IMG/VR virus record: IMGVR_UViG_3300048587_000950 | Location: 1-40,016 of that record | DNA: 40,016 nucleotides | From: a virus | Direction: 5' to 3' (one strand) | Shown here: positions 6,237 through 14,123 of the stretch, one piece after another | Numbering within the stretch: the first letter of the stretch is position 1 | Layout of the letters: every line of letters begins with the position of its first letter | The notes under the pieces: generated by a model | What the model was told of the DNA's origin: nothing | What the model saw: only the letters and a program-made list of their open reading frames with translations | The model's database searches: none | Program-made: the position numbers and the translations under genes

Positions 6237-6576
6237 GCTCTATGCGGCGCTGGGGCTGACGGCACGATGCTGCCGCGCGCTGTGCTTTCAGTGGGATCTG
6301 GACCTGATGGAAAGCTGGACGCGGGACCGCATCTTGGGTACCGCCGACAGTCCCCCGGTTGCTGATCGCCGCAACCGCGAGCACTACCTGCTCCTGGACG
6401 ACGGGTGGCACATGGTGGTGCAATACGTCGACGGGCAATGGACGCCAAAGTTCGCGCCGACGAAAAACACGTCGACCCTCAACAAAGAGCTCTTTCAGCA
6501 GTGGACCGTGCGCACCATCCTGGCGCCTGCGGGGCTGCACGTTCCCGACGAGCACTGGAGTACCGCATGTCCCTGA
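6226..6576 (+). CDS. Tandem triplet family 2, copy 3
   Basis: 116 aa. Starts M-M-T-E-L-Y-A-A-L-G-L, with A-L-C-F-Q-W-D, L-L-L-D-D-G-W-H-M-V-V and W-T-V-R-T-I-L-A-P, the same order as copies 1 and 2. Two in-frame ATGs lie at 6226 and 6229; either could be used. Its stop lies inside the next gene. Function unknown. Confidence 0.65.
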   Translation: MMTELYAALGLTARCCRALCFQWDLDLMESWTRDRILGTADSPPVADRRNREHYLLLDDGWHMVVQYVDGQWTPKFAPTKNTSTLNKELFQQWTVRTILAPAGLHVPDEHWSTACP

Positions 6577-6944
6577 ACGATGACATTACCAAGATCCTGG
6601 TCCCGAACGCCCCGGCACCGCTACCACCGGGCTGGGCCCCGCCACGCCCGCACGGACGCTACCGTATCCGGCTGGACGTGCAGTTCAGCGGCAGCGTGGA
6701 ACAGGTCGTGGAAGTCACGACCGCGGACCCCAGCGCCCTCGGGTTCTACGAGCTCGCCGAGCTGCTCGACGTGGCTGCGTTGTCTGCGGAAGATGTGCTC
6801 GCCGAGGCGAAGGAGACGGCGGAAGTCGCGGATTACAACTACGACGACGACGCCGAGAACCAGGACGAACTCGACGCGTGGGACAAGCAGTTCGCGGACA
6901 CGCATGATCCGGAGAGCGGTCTGCCGCTCGACGACGACGACTGA
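6567..6944 (+). CDS. Unknown acidic protein
   Basis: 125 aa from ATG 6567. Pro-rich N-terminus (N-A-P-A-P-L-P-P-G-W-A-P-P-R-P), then a beta strand and helix, R-I-R-L-D-V-Q-F-S-G-S-V-E-Q-V-V-E-V-T-T-A-D-P, which recalls the DpnD/PcfM 'strand then A-x-x-P' pattern. The C-terminal 50 residues are strongly acidic (Y-D-D-D-A-E-N-Q-D-E-L-D, ending L-D-D-D-D). Last gene of the 5161-6944 cluster. Function unknown. Confidence 0.55.
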   Translation: MSLNDDITKILVPNAPAPLPPGWAPPRPHGRYRIRLDVQFSGSVEQVVEVTTADPSALGFYELAELLDVAALSAEDVLAEAKETAEVADYNYDDDAENQDELDAWDKQFADTHDPESGLPLDDDD

Positions 6945-6980
6945 CCTTTCCTCTTTTACCCTGTGCTGGGAGTGCAACGC

Positions 6981-8489
6981 ATGACTGCTCGGTGGATGTA
7001 CCTGTCGGACCTGGCCCCGCAGGCCAACATCATGAACCTCGAGACCGGGGAGCTACGGTCGATCAACAGCGCCGCGGTCAAGGACCGCGCGCCGATCGGG
7101 CTCCGCCGGTACGTGCTCGAAGAATCGTCGGGCGGGTCGTACCGGGAGACCGGGGAGTGTATGCCGATGACCGAGGAGCTCTTCGCGGAGCTCGAGGACA
7201 ACATGCGGCTGCCCAACAACTGGAACTACGACTGGCCGCATCTCCAGGTGGAGATCGAGGGTGACGGCGCGGACCATCCGATCCGCCTGGCGATCCTCGA
7301 GCGCCTCAACCGCGAGATGGCCGACCACCCGTACACCTTCCAGGTGACCGGGCTGCAGCGGCGGTACTTGATGTACTTCTCCGACGGCAACTACCAGTCG
7401 CAGCAGGCGTTCGAGCGGTACGTGCCGCGTCCGGACAGCTCGCCCTTCCGGCGGGACGGCTCGCTGCGCAAGAAGTACAACTGGATCTGGAACTCGAACA
7501 TGCGGGACGCCAAGGTGCCGGTGCCCCAGACCGAGTCGAAGCTCTACGGCAACCTCGCGCCGTGCCTCTACACCGGTCCGGCGTGGGTCGTGCGGTTCCA
7601 GCTCGACGGCCAGGACCCGCTGCTCGAGCGGTGCCGCGTGTACGTCACCGACGAGGGCGAGTTCATCTGCTCCGACTGGTGCCAGCGGCACGACCAGACC
7701 AGCTACGGCGACGGCATCAACCTGCAGCGCGGGATCTACAGTTTCGGCGCCTGGGTGACCGGCCCGTGCGTGACCTTCGCGTCGGGACGAGGCGGGTTCA
7801 AGCCCACCAGCACGACCTTCACGCGTACCGCGGTCAAGGACCTGATCAAGCAGCACGGGCTGCTCCGGCCGCCGCGCGCCTTCGATGACGTCTTCGCGCA
7901 GGCCCAGAAGACCGTGGCGAGCTTCGAGTCGGTGGTCCCGGCCGGTGCGCCGAAGCTGGCGCACGACGCCGGAGACATCACGGCGGCGGCGGTGGCCGAG
8001 GCGGAAGCTGTGGCCGATGCCCGCCTGGCCGAGGTGGGGGAGACGCTGAAGCTCCCCGAGGGCGTGGTGCCGCAGTCGCTGCGCTCGGCGGGCCTGAGCC
8101 TGTCCAACTACGCGTACTTCGAGGTCGACCTGCCGAGCCACAAGTCTGGCCTGGCCTCGACGCACAAGCGCGGGGTCGTGGGCCTGAAGCTGAACCTCGA
8201 CGGCTCGGTGACGGCGGCCCTGGTGAGCAACAAGTTCGGTCTGCCCCAGGAGGCGTACGAAGCGCTGCGGGTGGCCAGCGCGAACGTTGTCCACGGCGCG
8301 TTCGCCGTCAATGCGGACTTCGTGCCGGGCGTCCCGGCCACGAACGCCTGCCCGGAGTTCTGGTACCTCGGAGACAGCGAGAAGCCGACCAAGGCGGTTG
8401 GCGTCGAGGCGCTGAAGCCGTGGTGGCTGTACGACGCGGCGGTCTACTACCGGGACGCCGTGAGCGTCCCGGCGGAGCTCGTCGGGTGA
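6981..8489 (+). CDS. Unknown 502-aa protein, optimised codons
   Basis: ATG 6981 follows GGGAG by eight bases. Third positions are almost entirely G or C, as in the gene at 4570, suggesting high expression. Visible pieces: N-W-N-Y-D-W near residue 80, Y-N-W-I-W-N-S-N-M-R-D, a C-S-D-W-C pair near residue 235, an Ala/Glu/Asp-rich helix around residues 320-355 and a C-terminal aromatic region (WWLYDAAVYYRD). No catalytic motif is evident. A structural or abundant accessory role is possible, but I do not recognise the family. Confidence 0.7.
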   Translation: MTARWMYLSDLAPQANIMNLETGELRSINSAAVKDRAPIGLRRYVLEESSGGSYRETGECMPMTEELFAELEDNMRLPNNWNYDWPHLQVEIEGDGADHPIRLAILERLNREMADHPYTFQVTGLQRRYLMYFSDGNYQSQQAFERYVPRPDSSPFRRDGSLRKKYNWIWNSNMRDAKVPVPQTESKLYGNLAPCLYTGPAWVVRFQLDGQDPLLERCRVYVTDEGEFICSDWCQRHDQTSYGDGINLQRGIYSFGAWVTGPCVTFASGRGGFKPTSTTFTRTAVKDLIKQHGLLRPPRAFDDVFAQAQKTVASFESVVPAGAPKLAHDAGDITAAAVAEAEAVADARLAEVGETLKLPEGVVPQSLRSAGLSLSNYAYFEVDLPSHKSGLASTHKRGVVGLKLNLDGSVTAALVSNKFGLPQEAYEALRVASANVVHGAFAVNADFVPGVPATNACPEFWYLGDSEKPTKAVGVEALKPWWLYDAAVYYRDAVSVPAELVG

Positions 8490-8905
8490 TGTTGTTCACC
8501 GGCACCCTCGACCGCACGATCATGGAGCACTACCCGTACGCGGCGCAGCACGCCGCGACGGGGGAGGACTTCGAGTACGGGCGCACGAAAGCCATCTCCC
8601 CCGCGCCCGTGGTCATCCGGCGGGTGTCGCTGTCGGAACGCTACGAGTGGTACCGGTGCACGCGCATGACGAGCGCGGGGGAGCCCCGGGAGGACGCCGT
8701 GATCGCCTTCGAGCCCGCCACCGGCGCTTACTGGTTCTGCGGGGGCACCTCCTCCGTACCGCACATTCCGTACACCGACCCCCGCCCGCGCAAGGAACCG
8801 CTGCGCGCGGGCTGGTGGGCCTCGATGTGCGTGGCCTGGCTGGAACAGCAACGGACCCAACCCCGAGACCTGGTCGGCGCGCTGCGCGCCGTCCTGCACG
8901 GATAA
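8489..8905 (+). CDS. WxCGG paralogue pair, copy 1
   Basis: 138 aa; ATG overlaps the previous TGA by one base. A Y-W-F-C-G-G-T-S-S motif occurs near residues 88-96, then G-W-W-A-S-M-C-V-A-W-L and a terminal helix R-D-L-V-G-A-L-R-A-V-L-H-G. The next gene has the same three blocks in the same order, so the two are duplicates. The central Cys-Gly-Gly could be structural or reactive. Function unknown. Confidence 0.65.
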   Translation: MLFTGTLDRTIMEHYPYAAQHAATGEDFEYGRTKAISPAPVVIRRVSLSERYEWYRCTRMTSAGEPREDAVIAFEPATGAYWFCGGTSSVPHIPYTDPRPRKEPLRAGWWASMCVAWLEQQRTQPRDLVGALRAVLHG

Positions 8906-8915
8906 GGAGCAGTCG

Positions 8916-9371
8916 ATGTGGACCGTCAACCTGACCGCGGACGACATTCACGACTTCCCGCTCGCGGCGCACCACGCATACATGCGGGCGACGTGGCCTG
9001 GAGTCTACGAGGACGACGACTCCCTGCCCGAGCTGGACGAAGAATTGGCCTCGCACACGATTCGTGTGCTCCAGGTGGGGACTACGGGGGACTACACGCT
9101 GTACGCGCTGGGCGAGCCGGACGACGAGTACTCGTACGGCACCGGGATCACCTGGGACCGCAAGCACGGCGTGTTCTGGTACTGCGGCGGCATTGACTGC
9201 TCCTCACCGTGGTCCGACCAAGAACTGGCGGACTACGTGGCACAGAACGCGGACGAACTGCTCGACCCGACCTGGTGGGCCGCGCTCGTCGCCGGATGGC
9301 TGCACCGGACCCACTGCGCGCCCAAGCCGACGGATCTGCTGTCGGCGTTGAACCAACTTCTTCATTCTTGA
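8916..9371 (+). CDS. WxCGG paralogue pair, copy 2
   Basis: 151 aa with an AAGGAG ribosome binding site. Shares F-W-Y-C-G-G near residue 90, T-W-W-A-A-L-V-A-G-W-L and the terminal helix T-D-L-L-S-A-L-N-Q-L-L-H-S with the preceding gene. It adds an acidic insert (E-D-D-D-S-L-P-E-L-D-E-E-L) near residue 30. Lies directly upstream of the E1-like gene, so the pair may supply substrates or partners for it; this is only suggested by position. Confidence 0.65.
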   Translation: MWTVNLTADDIHDFPLAAHHAYMRATWPGVYEDDDSLPELDEELASHTIRVLQVGTTGDYTLYALGEPDDEYSYGTGITWDRKHGVFWYCGGIDCSSPWSDQELADYVAQNADELLDPTWWAALVAGWLHRTHCAPKPTDLLSALNQLLHS

Positions 9372-9386
9372 CCCCAAGGAACTCTC

Positions 9387-10076
9387 ATGCAACTCGCACT
9401 CGTCGGCTGTGGTTTCGTCGGCTCCGTGTTCACGACCGAAATGCTGAAGCGCTGTTTCGCGGGCAAAATTCCCCTCGACTTCCACTTCATCGATGACGAC
9501 ACCGTGGAAGCGCGGAACTGCGCCAATCAGAACTTCTCCCAGGCGAACATTGGGCAGCCGAAGGCCCAGGTGATGCAAGGGTTGGCGCTCGACGCCGACC
9601 GAGCGGCCACGTACGTTGCGACGCGGCTGACGCCGGAGAACATCGACGCTCTATTGGGCGACGCCACGCTCATCGTCGACGGGGTGGACAACCTCGCCAC
9701 CCGCCAGCTGTTGTGGGGATACGGCATGCGCACGGGCACCCCGGTGCTGCACATCGGCATCACCGAGCAGGGCACCGGCAAGGTCGAGTGGACCCATCCG
9801 GCGCACCAGACCTTTTCGCTCCGCCCTGAACACACGGCGGGCAAGGACATCCCGGACCCGGCCAGCGGGGTGACCCCGCCGTGCGAGCTCGCTCGGATGC
9901 GCGGCGTGGGCCTGAACGCGGGCTTCGCGGCGGCGTGCGCCGCGGCGATCTACTTCGGGTTCGATCCCGAGAGCCACTTGAAGGGCGACACCTCGCCCGG
10001 GTGGTTGACCGAATGGCACGCCAGCCCGATGGGCTTCCTGCCGCAGACCGAAACCTGGGGGAACGTGCATGTCTGA
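9387..10076 (+). CDS. ThiF/E1-like adenylyltransferase family protein
   Basis: 229 aa, about the size of a single E1/ThiF/MoeB domain. Residues 5-11 G-C-G-F-V-G-S form the nucleotide loop. F-I-D-D-D-T-V-E-A-R-N, the Q-N-F-S-Q-A-N-I-G-Q-P-K-A block and V-D-G-V-D-N-L-A-T-R-Q match the canonical order D-x-D-x-V-x-x-x-N, Q-x-F/L, G-x-x-K-A, D-x-x-D-N-x-x-x-R. A cysteine in T-P-P-C-E-L is a candidate for the conserved Cys. ThiF-related proteins adenylate the C-terminus of ubiquitin-like proteins. Those on plasmids and phages often belong to PRTRC cassettes. Overlaps the next gene by eight bases. Confidence 0.8.
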   Translation: MQLALVGCGFVGSVFTTEMLKRCFAGKIPLDFHFIDDDTVEARNCANQNFSQANIGQPKAQVMQGLALDADRAATYVATRLTPENIDALLGDATLIVDGVDNLATRQLLWGYGMRTGTPVLHIGITEQGTGKVEWTHPAHQTFSLRPEHTAGKDIPDPASGVTPPCELARMRGVGLNAGFAAACAAAIYFGFDPESHLKGDTSPGWLTEWHASPMGFLPQTETWGNVHV

Positions 10077-11601
10077 CCTGTCCGCGGATATCAAGGGGCT
10101 GTTGTCGCCTGCCGCCAAGCCGCCCGCCTCGGCCGGAACCCCGCGCCGCTGGTGGGGCGACGGGCCGGACGACGAGGGATACTACACCCGGCAGATGTAC
10201 GGGCACGGTGTGCAGCCGCACAAGCCCACGACGCCGTACCGGCCGCAGACCACGTACGGGTCCGCAGGCTACCAGAACAGCTACGCGCCGATGCGCGTGG
10301 CGGTGGTGCACGCCGACGAGCGGGACGACCGCTACACCATTCCCTACGAGGGACGCGCGTGGTTCGCCATTGCCTCGACGGTGTGGCCCACGGTCGACAA
10401 CGTGATGCGCGTGCCGGTGGAGCACTGCCAGTTCACCTACGCGGATCCGCCGTTCAACGCGTGCGTGTTCACCGCCGCGAACGACTATCTGCAGGCCCGA
10501 TGGGGCCGCAAGATGGACCACAGCGACCAGCGGTGGTTGGCCCTGCACCCGTACGCCACCGATGGCGGCGTGCCGCAGGAGTACACCGCCACGTGCGTGC
10601 ACCAGCTGGTGGCCCCGTACGGCATGGTCGTGAGCCGTGTGCGCTTGCGCCGCGGAAGCTTGGTGCTGGGCGACTCGGTGATGGCGTGGTTGAACAGCCT
10701 GGGCTGCAACCCGTTCGCCATGGCGGACCGCAGCACGACCAACGCCGAGGCCGCCGCCAAGATGGGTATCACCCCGGCGGAAGCCGATGCGCTCTGGCGG
10801 GTGGAGTTCCATGACGATCCGCTGCCCGGCTCGATCATTGGCGAGCGCGGCTGGAGCAACCAGGCCAGCTCGTCCACTACGGGGAGTGTGGTCACCGGCA
10901 ACTTCGGTGGGCATGCCCGGTACCTGGCCCCGCGGGGTCGGGCCGGGGACTGGTTCATCTCGGTGCAGCTCGCCCCGGACGACCGGGTGGAATACTTGGT
11001 GCCGCCGCCGGACCCGGCGTACGAGCCGCGCAAGGGCAACCCGACGCTGCTGTACGGCAGTGTCACCGGACTGGACGGCCAGCCGATCGCCGTGAAGGAC
11101 GGGACCAGCTGGCGCCGGGTGGGCGATGCGCCCGCCGCCGCGGCTGGGACGGCCAGCTTGCCCACGCTTCCGGACGTGCCGAAGAAGCCCGCCGCAAGCC
11201 ACGGGCATTTGGTCACGTGCGGACTGTGCGCGGAAGACGTGAGCACCGCCGGGGTCCTGCGGGAAGCGGACGTGTGCTACGAGTGCGCGGAAGCGCTGTG
11301 GGACGGCATGGTCTGCCCCCACTGCAAGGTGAGCCTGAGGCGGCAGATCCCGTATCCGCTCACGTACAGCATCACCGACCAAGGCCTGGTCGAGGACTAC
11401 GAGTACAGCTGCAACGCCTGCCGGGAGACGATCGTGTTCCAGTCGTTGGACGCCACGCCCGAGCCGACGGAGCACGACTTCATGCTTGAGCACTATCACG
11501 AGCTGGTGTTCAACCTCGAGCCGCTGACGGACGACAAGATTGATCAGATCGTCCAGGACGAGCAGGACCAGCTCGAGTTCCCACCCACCGACCCGGCGTA
11601 A
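10069..11601 (+). CDS. Large protein with possible Cys/His catalytic domain and zinc ribbon
   Basis: 510 aa, overlapping the E1-like gene. Residues 128-140 read P-P-F-N-A-C-V-F-T-A-A-N-D-Y-L, resembling the helix bearing the nucleophile of papain-like or C39 peptidases (C132). H282 in G-G-H-A-R-Y-L, followed by W-F-I-S-V and later P-P-P-D-P, could supply the His. The C-terminal part has C-G-L-C, C-Y-E-C, C-P-H-C and C-N-A-C pairs (about residues 384-455), a two-metal zinc ribbon. A protease or deconjugase paired with E1 is an attractive but unproven idea; a zinc-binding scaffold is the alternative. Confidence 0.6.
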   Translation: MSDLSADIKGLLSPAAKPPASAGTPRRWWGDGPDDEGYYTRQMYGHGVQPHKPTTPYRPQTTYGSAGYQNSYAPMRVAVVHADERDDRYTIPYEGRAWFAIASTVWPTVDNVMRVPVEHCQFTYADPPFNACVFTAANDYLQARWGRKMDHSDQRWLALHPYATDGGVPQEYTATCVHQLVAPYGMVVSRVRLRRGSLVLGDSVMAWLNSLGCNPFAMADRSTTNAEAAAKMGITPAEADALWRVEFHDDPLPGSIIGERGWSNQASSSTTGSVVTGNFGGHARYLAPRGRAGDWFISVQLAPDDRVEYLVPPPDPAYEPRKGNPTLLYGSVTGLDGQPIAVKDGTSWRRVGDAPAAAAGTASLPTLPDVPKKPAASHGHLVTCGLCAEDVSTAGVLREADVCYECAEALWDGMVCPHCKVSLRRQIPYPLTYSITDQGLVEDYEYSCNACRETIVFQSLDATPEPTEHDFMLEHYHELVFNLEPLTDDKIDQIVQDEQDQLEFPPTDPA

Positions 11602-11619
11602 GCCGCTTCGCTGTCTACG

Positions 11620-11666
11620 ACGCCCTCCGGGGAGCGGCCTGCTGTGCGCCGCTCCCCGGGAGGCGT
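11620..11666 (+). terminator. Strong hairpin terminator
   Basis: ACGCC (11620-11624) pairs with GGCGT (11662-11666), and a 12-bp perfect inner stem (11627-11638 with 11648-11659) closes a nine-base loop. GGTTTT follows shortly after. It separates the E1-like gene cluster from the gene at 11696. Confidence 0.6.
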
Positions 11667-11695
11667 CTGTGGTTTTCATTCTTCCAAGGAACTCT

Positions 11696-12157
11696 ATGTC
11701 CACCGATACACTGTCGCGCTTCCAGGCGCTGTCTCCGGCTGCCCAGGAGCAGCTGCTCGCGCAGCTCACCGCGGCACCTGCCGCCCCCACCCCGGCCCCC
11801 GGCACGCGCTCGGCGGCGCCGGAGTCGTACTACGACATGGACGCTGCGGTGCCCGTGACGTTCAAGGCCAAGCTGTCCCCCAGCCCCAAGGCCCGGGACA
11901 AGTCGTACGCCGAGCGCTTCGATCACATCTGGGTCAAGGGCCACTACCAGGTGGTCGGCCCCAAGGGCGGCCAGTACTGCGTGGGCCGCGTGGTCCTCGG
12001 GGTGAAGAAGGGCCAGCAGGTCAAGGGTATCCTGCGGATCTCCAACGCCAAGTTCCTCGAACTGCAGGCAGGCGGCACCGTGGACGGCTGGATGCGCCCG
12101 GATGACAGCAAGGACTCGGTGTTGCTGGGTGAGTTGTCGGGCTATCAGGCCGTGTAA
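11696..12157 (+). CDS. Unknown 153-aa protein
   Basis: The ATG follows CCAAGGAACTCT. N-terminal helix (S-R-F-Q-A-L-S-P-A-A-Q-E-Q-L-L-A-Q-L-T), an Ala/Pro linker (A-P-A-A-P-T-P-A-P-G), then a beta-rich domain with G-H-Y-Q-V-V-G-P-K-G-G-Q-Y-C-V-G-R-V-V-L and L-R-I-S-N-A-K-F-L-E-L-Q. An alternative view is a small beta-barrel nucleic-acid or partner-binding domain. Its TAA starts the promoter-like motif before thyX. Not recognised. Confidence 0.6.
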   Translation: MSTDTLSRFQALSPAAQEQLLAQLTAAPAAPTPAPGTRSAAPESYYDMDAAVPVTFKAKLSPSPKARDKSYAERFDHIWVKGHYQVVGPKGGQYCVGRVVLGVKKGQQVKGILRISNAKFLELQAGGTVDGWMRPDDSKDSVLLGELSGYQAV

Positions 12158-12180
12158 GGTCTCGACCGCACGGTCGAACA
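12155..12180 (+). promoter_or_regulatory. Candidate sigma28-like promoter of thyX
   Basis: TAAGGT (12155-12160), 12 bases, then GTCGAACA (12173-12180). The second box resembles the sigma28 -10 element GCCGATAA, and the first resembles its -35 TAAAG. Only six bases separate the -10 from the thyX ATG and no Shine-Dalgarno is present, consistent with a leaderless mRNA. The motif also occurs at 17780 and 33351 with identical spacing. Confidence 0.5.
12162..12177. repeat. Perfect palindrome overlapping the thyX promoter
   Basis: TCGACCG-CA-CGGTCGA, a 7-bp inverted repeat with a two-base centre that spans the spacer and most of the -10 box. The short centre argues against an RNA hairpin and for a dimeric repressor or activator operator. 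No regulator is identified. Confidence 0.45.
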
Positions 12181-12186
12181 CCCAAC

Positions 12187-12954
12187 ATGACGACACCCCT
12201 CAACATGTACGAAGCCCCGAGGGTCACGGTGCTGTCCGTGCCCTCGTTTCTGGAGCCCGCCCACTTGCCGGTCGAGTGGGCGGAGGGCCCGGAACCGGTC
12301 AGCGCGCAGGAAAAGCTGATCGAATACGCCGGACGGCTGTGCTACATGAGTCAGCACAACCCGGCGAAGCGCACCACGCCAGAATACCTGGCGAACGTGA
12401 TGGACCTCGGTCATGGCAGCGTGCTCGAGCACGGGCAGCTGGTGTTCCTGCTCGAAGGCGTGAGCCGCTCGTTGACCCACGAGCTGATCCGCCACCGGGT
12501 GGGCATTGCCATCAGCCAACTGAGCCAGCGGTACGTCGACGCCTCGGACACCGCGTTCGTGGTGCCGCCGATGGTGCTGGCATACCCGGACACGCGTCCG
12601 GCGTGGGAAGCGCAGTGCCGGGCGGCACTGGCGTGCTACCAAGCCTTGGTCGCCCGCTGGGAAGACCCGCTGGTGATGCCCGAGCTGCTGCCCACGATGC
12701 GCCGCAAGCGTGCACGAGAAGCCGCGCGGTCGGTGCTGCCCAACTGCACGGAGACCAAGTTGGTCTGGAGCTGCAACCTGCGCGAGCTGCGGCATGTGCT
12801 GCGCCTGCGTGGTGATGCCTCGGCCGACTGGGAGATCCGTCGCTGGGCGCTGGCGTTGCACGCCGCGTCGCTGCCACACGCCCCGTCGGTGTTGGGAGAC
12901 ATCACCGCCGACCCGGATGAGGACACCCTCGCCTTCGGGCGGGAAGGAATCTGA
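12187..12954 (+). CDS. thyX: FAD-dependent thymidylate synthase ThyX
   Basis: 255 aa, a usual length for ThyX. It methylates dUMP to dTMP using methylenetetrahydrofolate and FAD/NADPH, the alternative to ThyA. The signature R-H-R (102-104) followed by I-S-Q-L-S-Q-R-Y is the R-H-R-x(7-8)-S motif that binds FAD and dUMP. G-H-G-S-V-L-E-H upstream is the conserved first helix, and V-L-P-N-C-T-E-T-K and L-R-E-L-R-H match the C-terminal family blocks. Phages use it to raise dTTP for DNA synthesis, alongside the RNR at 34753. Lies behind a candidate promoter with leaderless spacing. Confidence 0.95.
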   Translation: MTTPLNMYEAPRVTVLSVPSFLEPAHLPVEWAEGPEPVSAQEKLIEYAGRLCYMSQHNPAKRTTPEYLANVMDLGHGSVLEHGQLVFLLEGVSRSLTHELIRHRVGIAISQLSQRYVDASDTAFVVPPMVLAYPDTRPAWEAQCRAALACYQALVARWEDPLVMPELLPTMRRKRAREAARSVLPNCTETKLVWSCNLRELRHVLRLRGDASADWEIRRWALALHAASLPHAPSVLGDITADPDEDTLAFGREGI

Positions 12955-12956
12955 GC

Positions 12957-13460
12957 ATGAGCTACGAAACGGACATCGAAACGCACCTCCTGCCCACGGG
13001 GGTGGAGGTCACGGTGAAGATCGAGCGCCGCTGGAGTGACGACGAGTGGGACACCGGGGAAGTGGTGGTCTGCTACCCGGACGGCACGGAGCATGTGTTC
13101 TACGCGCCGTCGTGGAGCCCGTACACCATGTCCGACGTGTTCGACGCGCTGACCCGGAAGGGCGCTGAGCCCGCCCGCCCGTCGTGGGCGCTGGAGCGGG
13201 TGTGTGCCGCGCAGGCCGCCCTCGTCCAGGCGGAACAGCGGCGGGCGGAGGCGCTGGCCACGTTGCAGGCGTACCCGCCCGTGCCCACGGGGGACGTGTC
13301 CGCGGAGTTCGCGCGGGGCTTGCAGTCCGTCGCCTGGGGCTATGTCATGGCGTGCTCGACTGTGGGTCGGCACGAGGCCGACCTGCAGGCGCGGCGCCGG
13401 GAGTACTTCGCGGCCGGTGGGTCGGAAGTCGAACTGCTGTTGACGCCGGGAGGTGCGTGA
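12957..13460 (+). CDS. Unknown 167-aa protein
   Basis: ATG two bases after the thyX stop. The N-terminal half is beta-rich (E-V-T-V-K-I-E-R-R-W, G-E-V-V-V-C-Y-P-D-G-T-E-H-V-F-Y). From residue 80 there is a long Ala/Arg/Glu helix (RVCAAQAALVQAEQRRAEAL), probably a coiled coil, and a second helix near the end. Stop overlaps the next ATG. Possibly phage-specific; no family recognised. Confidence 0.55.
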   Translation: MSYETDIETHLLPTGVEVTVKIERRWSDDEWDTGEVVVCYPDGTEHVFYAPSWSPYTMSDVFDALTRKGAEPARPSWALERVCAAQAALVQAEQRRAEALATLQAYPPVPTGDVSAEFARGLQSVAWGYVMACSTVGRHEADLQARRREYFAAGGSEVELLLTPGGA

Positions 13461-13942
13461 TGGCCCACAGCCACTACCACGCCGTGTCCAGTGCGCGTCG
13501 CTACGGCGGCGTGGCCGAGGATTACCTGCCGCTGCACAACTTCTTGGACTCAAGCAAGGCAAGCTGGGCGGACCAGCGACACCGGGCGGTGCTGCACCAC
13601 GCCTTCGGCGTGTTCGTCGCCGAGCAGGTGATTGGGCAACAGGAAGAAGTCCGCCTGCTGCGGGCCGCGCTGGCGCGGGTGCCGCGCTGGGCCCAGCGCC
13701 TGCTGGGCCTGCGGATCCCCGCCACCACGCCCGTGACCCTGGAGGTCACCGGCGGTAAGCAGGTGCCCATTCGCCTGGTCGCGGAGCAGCACATCATCGA
13801 AGACTGTGGGTTTGTGCCCTCGGTCGAAGACTATCTGCAGGCGGTGCCGCGCGAGAAGTGGATCACCCGTGGCGCGATGCGCTTGAGCGCGGTGCTCGCC
13901 GATCCGGACGCCGCCCCGCCTGCGCTGGCGCCCCATGGCTAA
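13460..13942 (+). CDS. DUF6915-like protein
   Basis: 160 aa. The pattern H-x-H-A-V-S-S-A-R-R-Y-G-G-V-A-E-D-Y-L-P-L-H, then D-S-S-K-A, R-H-R-A-V-L-H-H-A-F-G-V-F and later A-E-Q-H-I-I-E-D-C-G-F-V-P-S-V-E-D-Y-L matches my memory of the DUF6915 family of phage and prophage proteins. Many conserved His residues suggest metal binding. No biochemical role is known to me. Overlaps the next gene by eight bases. Confidence 0.7.
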   Translation: MAHSHYHAVSSARRYGGVAEDYLPLHNFLDSSKASWADQRHRAVLHHAFGVFVAEQVIGQQEEVRLLRAALARVPRWAQRLLGLRIPATTPVTLEVTGGKQVPIRLVAEQHIIEDCGFVPSVEDYLQAVPREKWITRGAMRLSAVLADPDAAPPALAPHG

Positions 13943-14123
13943 GCGTACCTACGCGACCCCCGTCGAAGCCGAGCAGTACCGCGCGCGAGCGCGGGACCTG
14001 GTTGGCTCCGCGGACGGCGTGCTCGTGAGCCGCGTCGGACGGGTCGCGTTGTCAACCCGCGCGTGCGACGACACCGTCGAAGGCGCCTGGGTACCTGCGT
14101 TTGTGTTCGTGGAGGCGGAATGA
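13935..14123 (+). CDS. Small unknown protein
   Basis: 62 aa, basic N-terminal half with helices (V-E-A-E-Q-Y-R-A-R-A-R-D-L-V-G) and a beta C-terminus (A-W-V-P-A-F-V-F-V-E-A-E). It lies between overlapping neighbours. Nothing indicates a function. Confidence 0.45.
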   Translation: MAKRTYATPVEAEQYRARARDLVGSADGVLVSRVGRVALSTRACDDTVEGAWVPAFVFVEAE

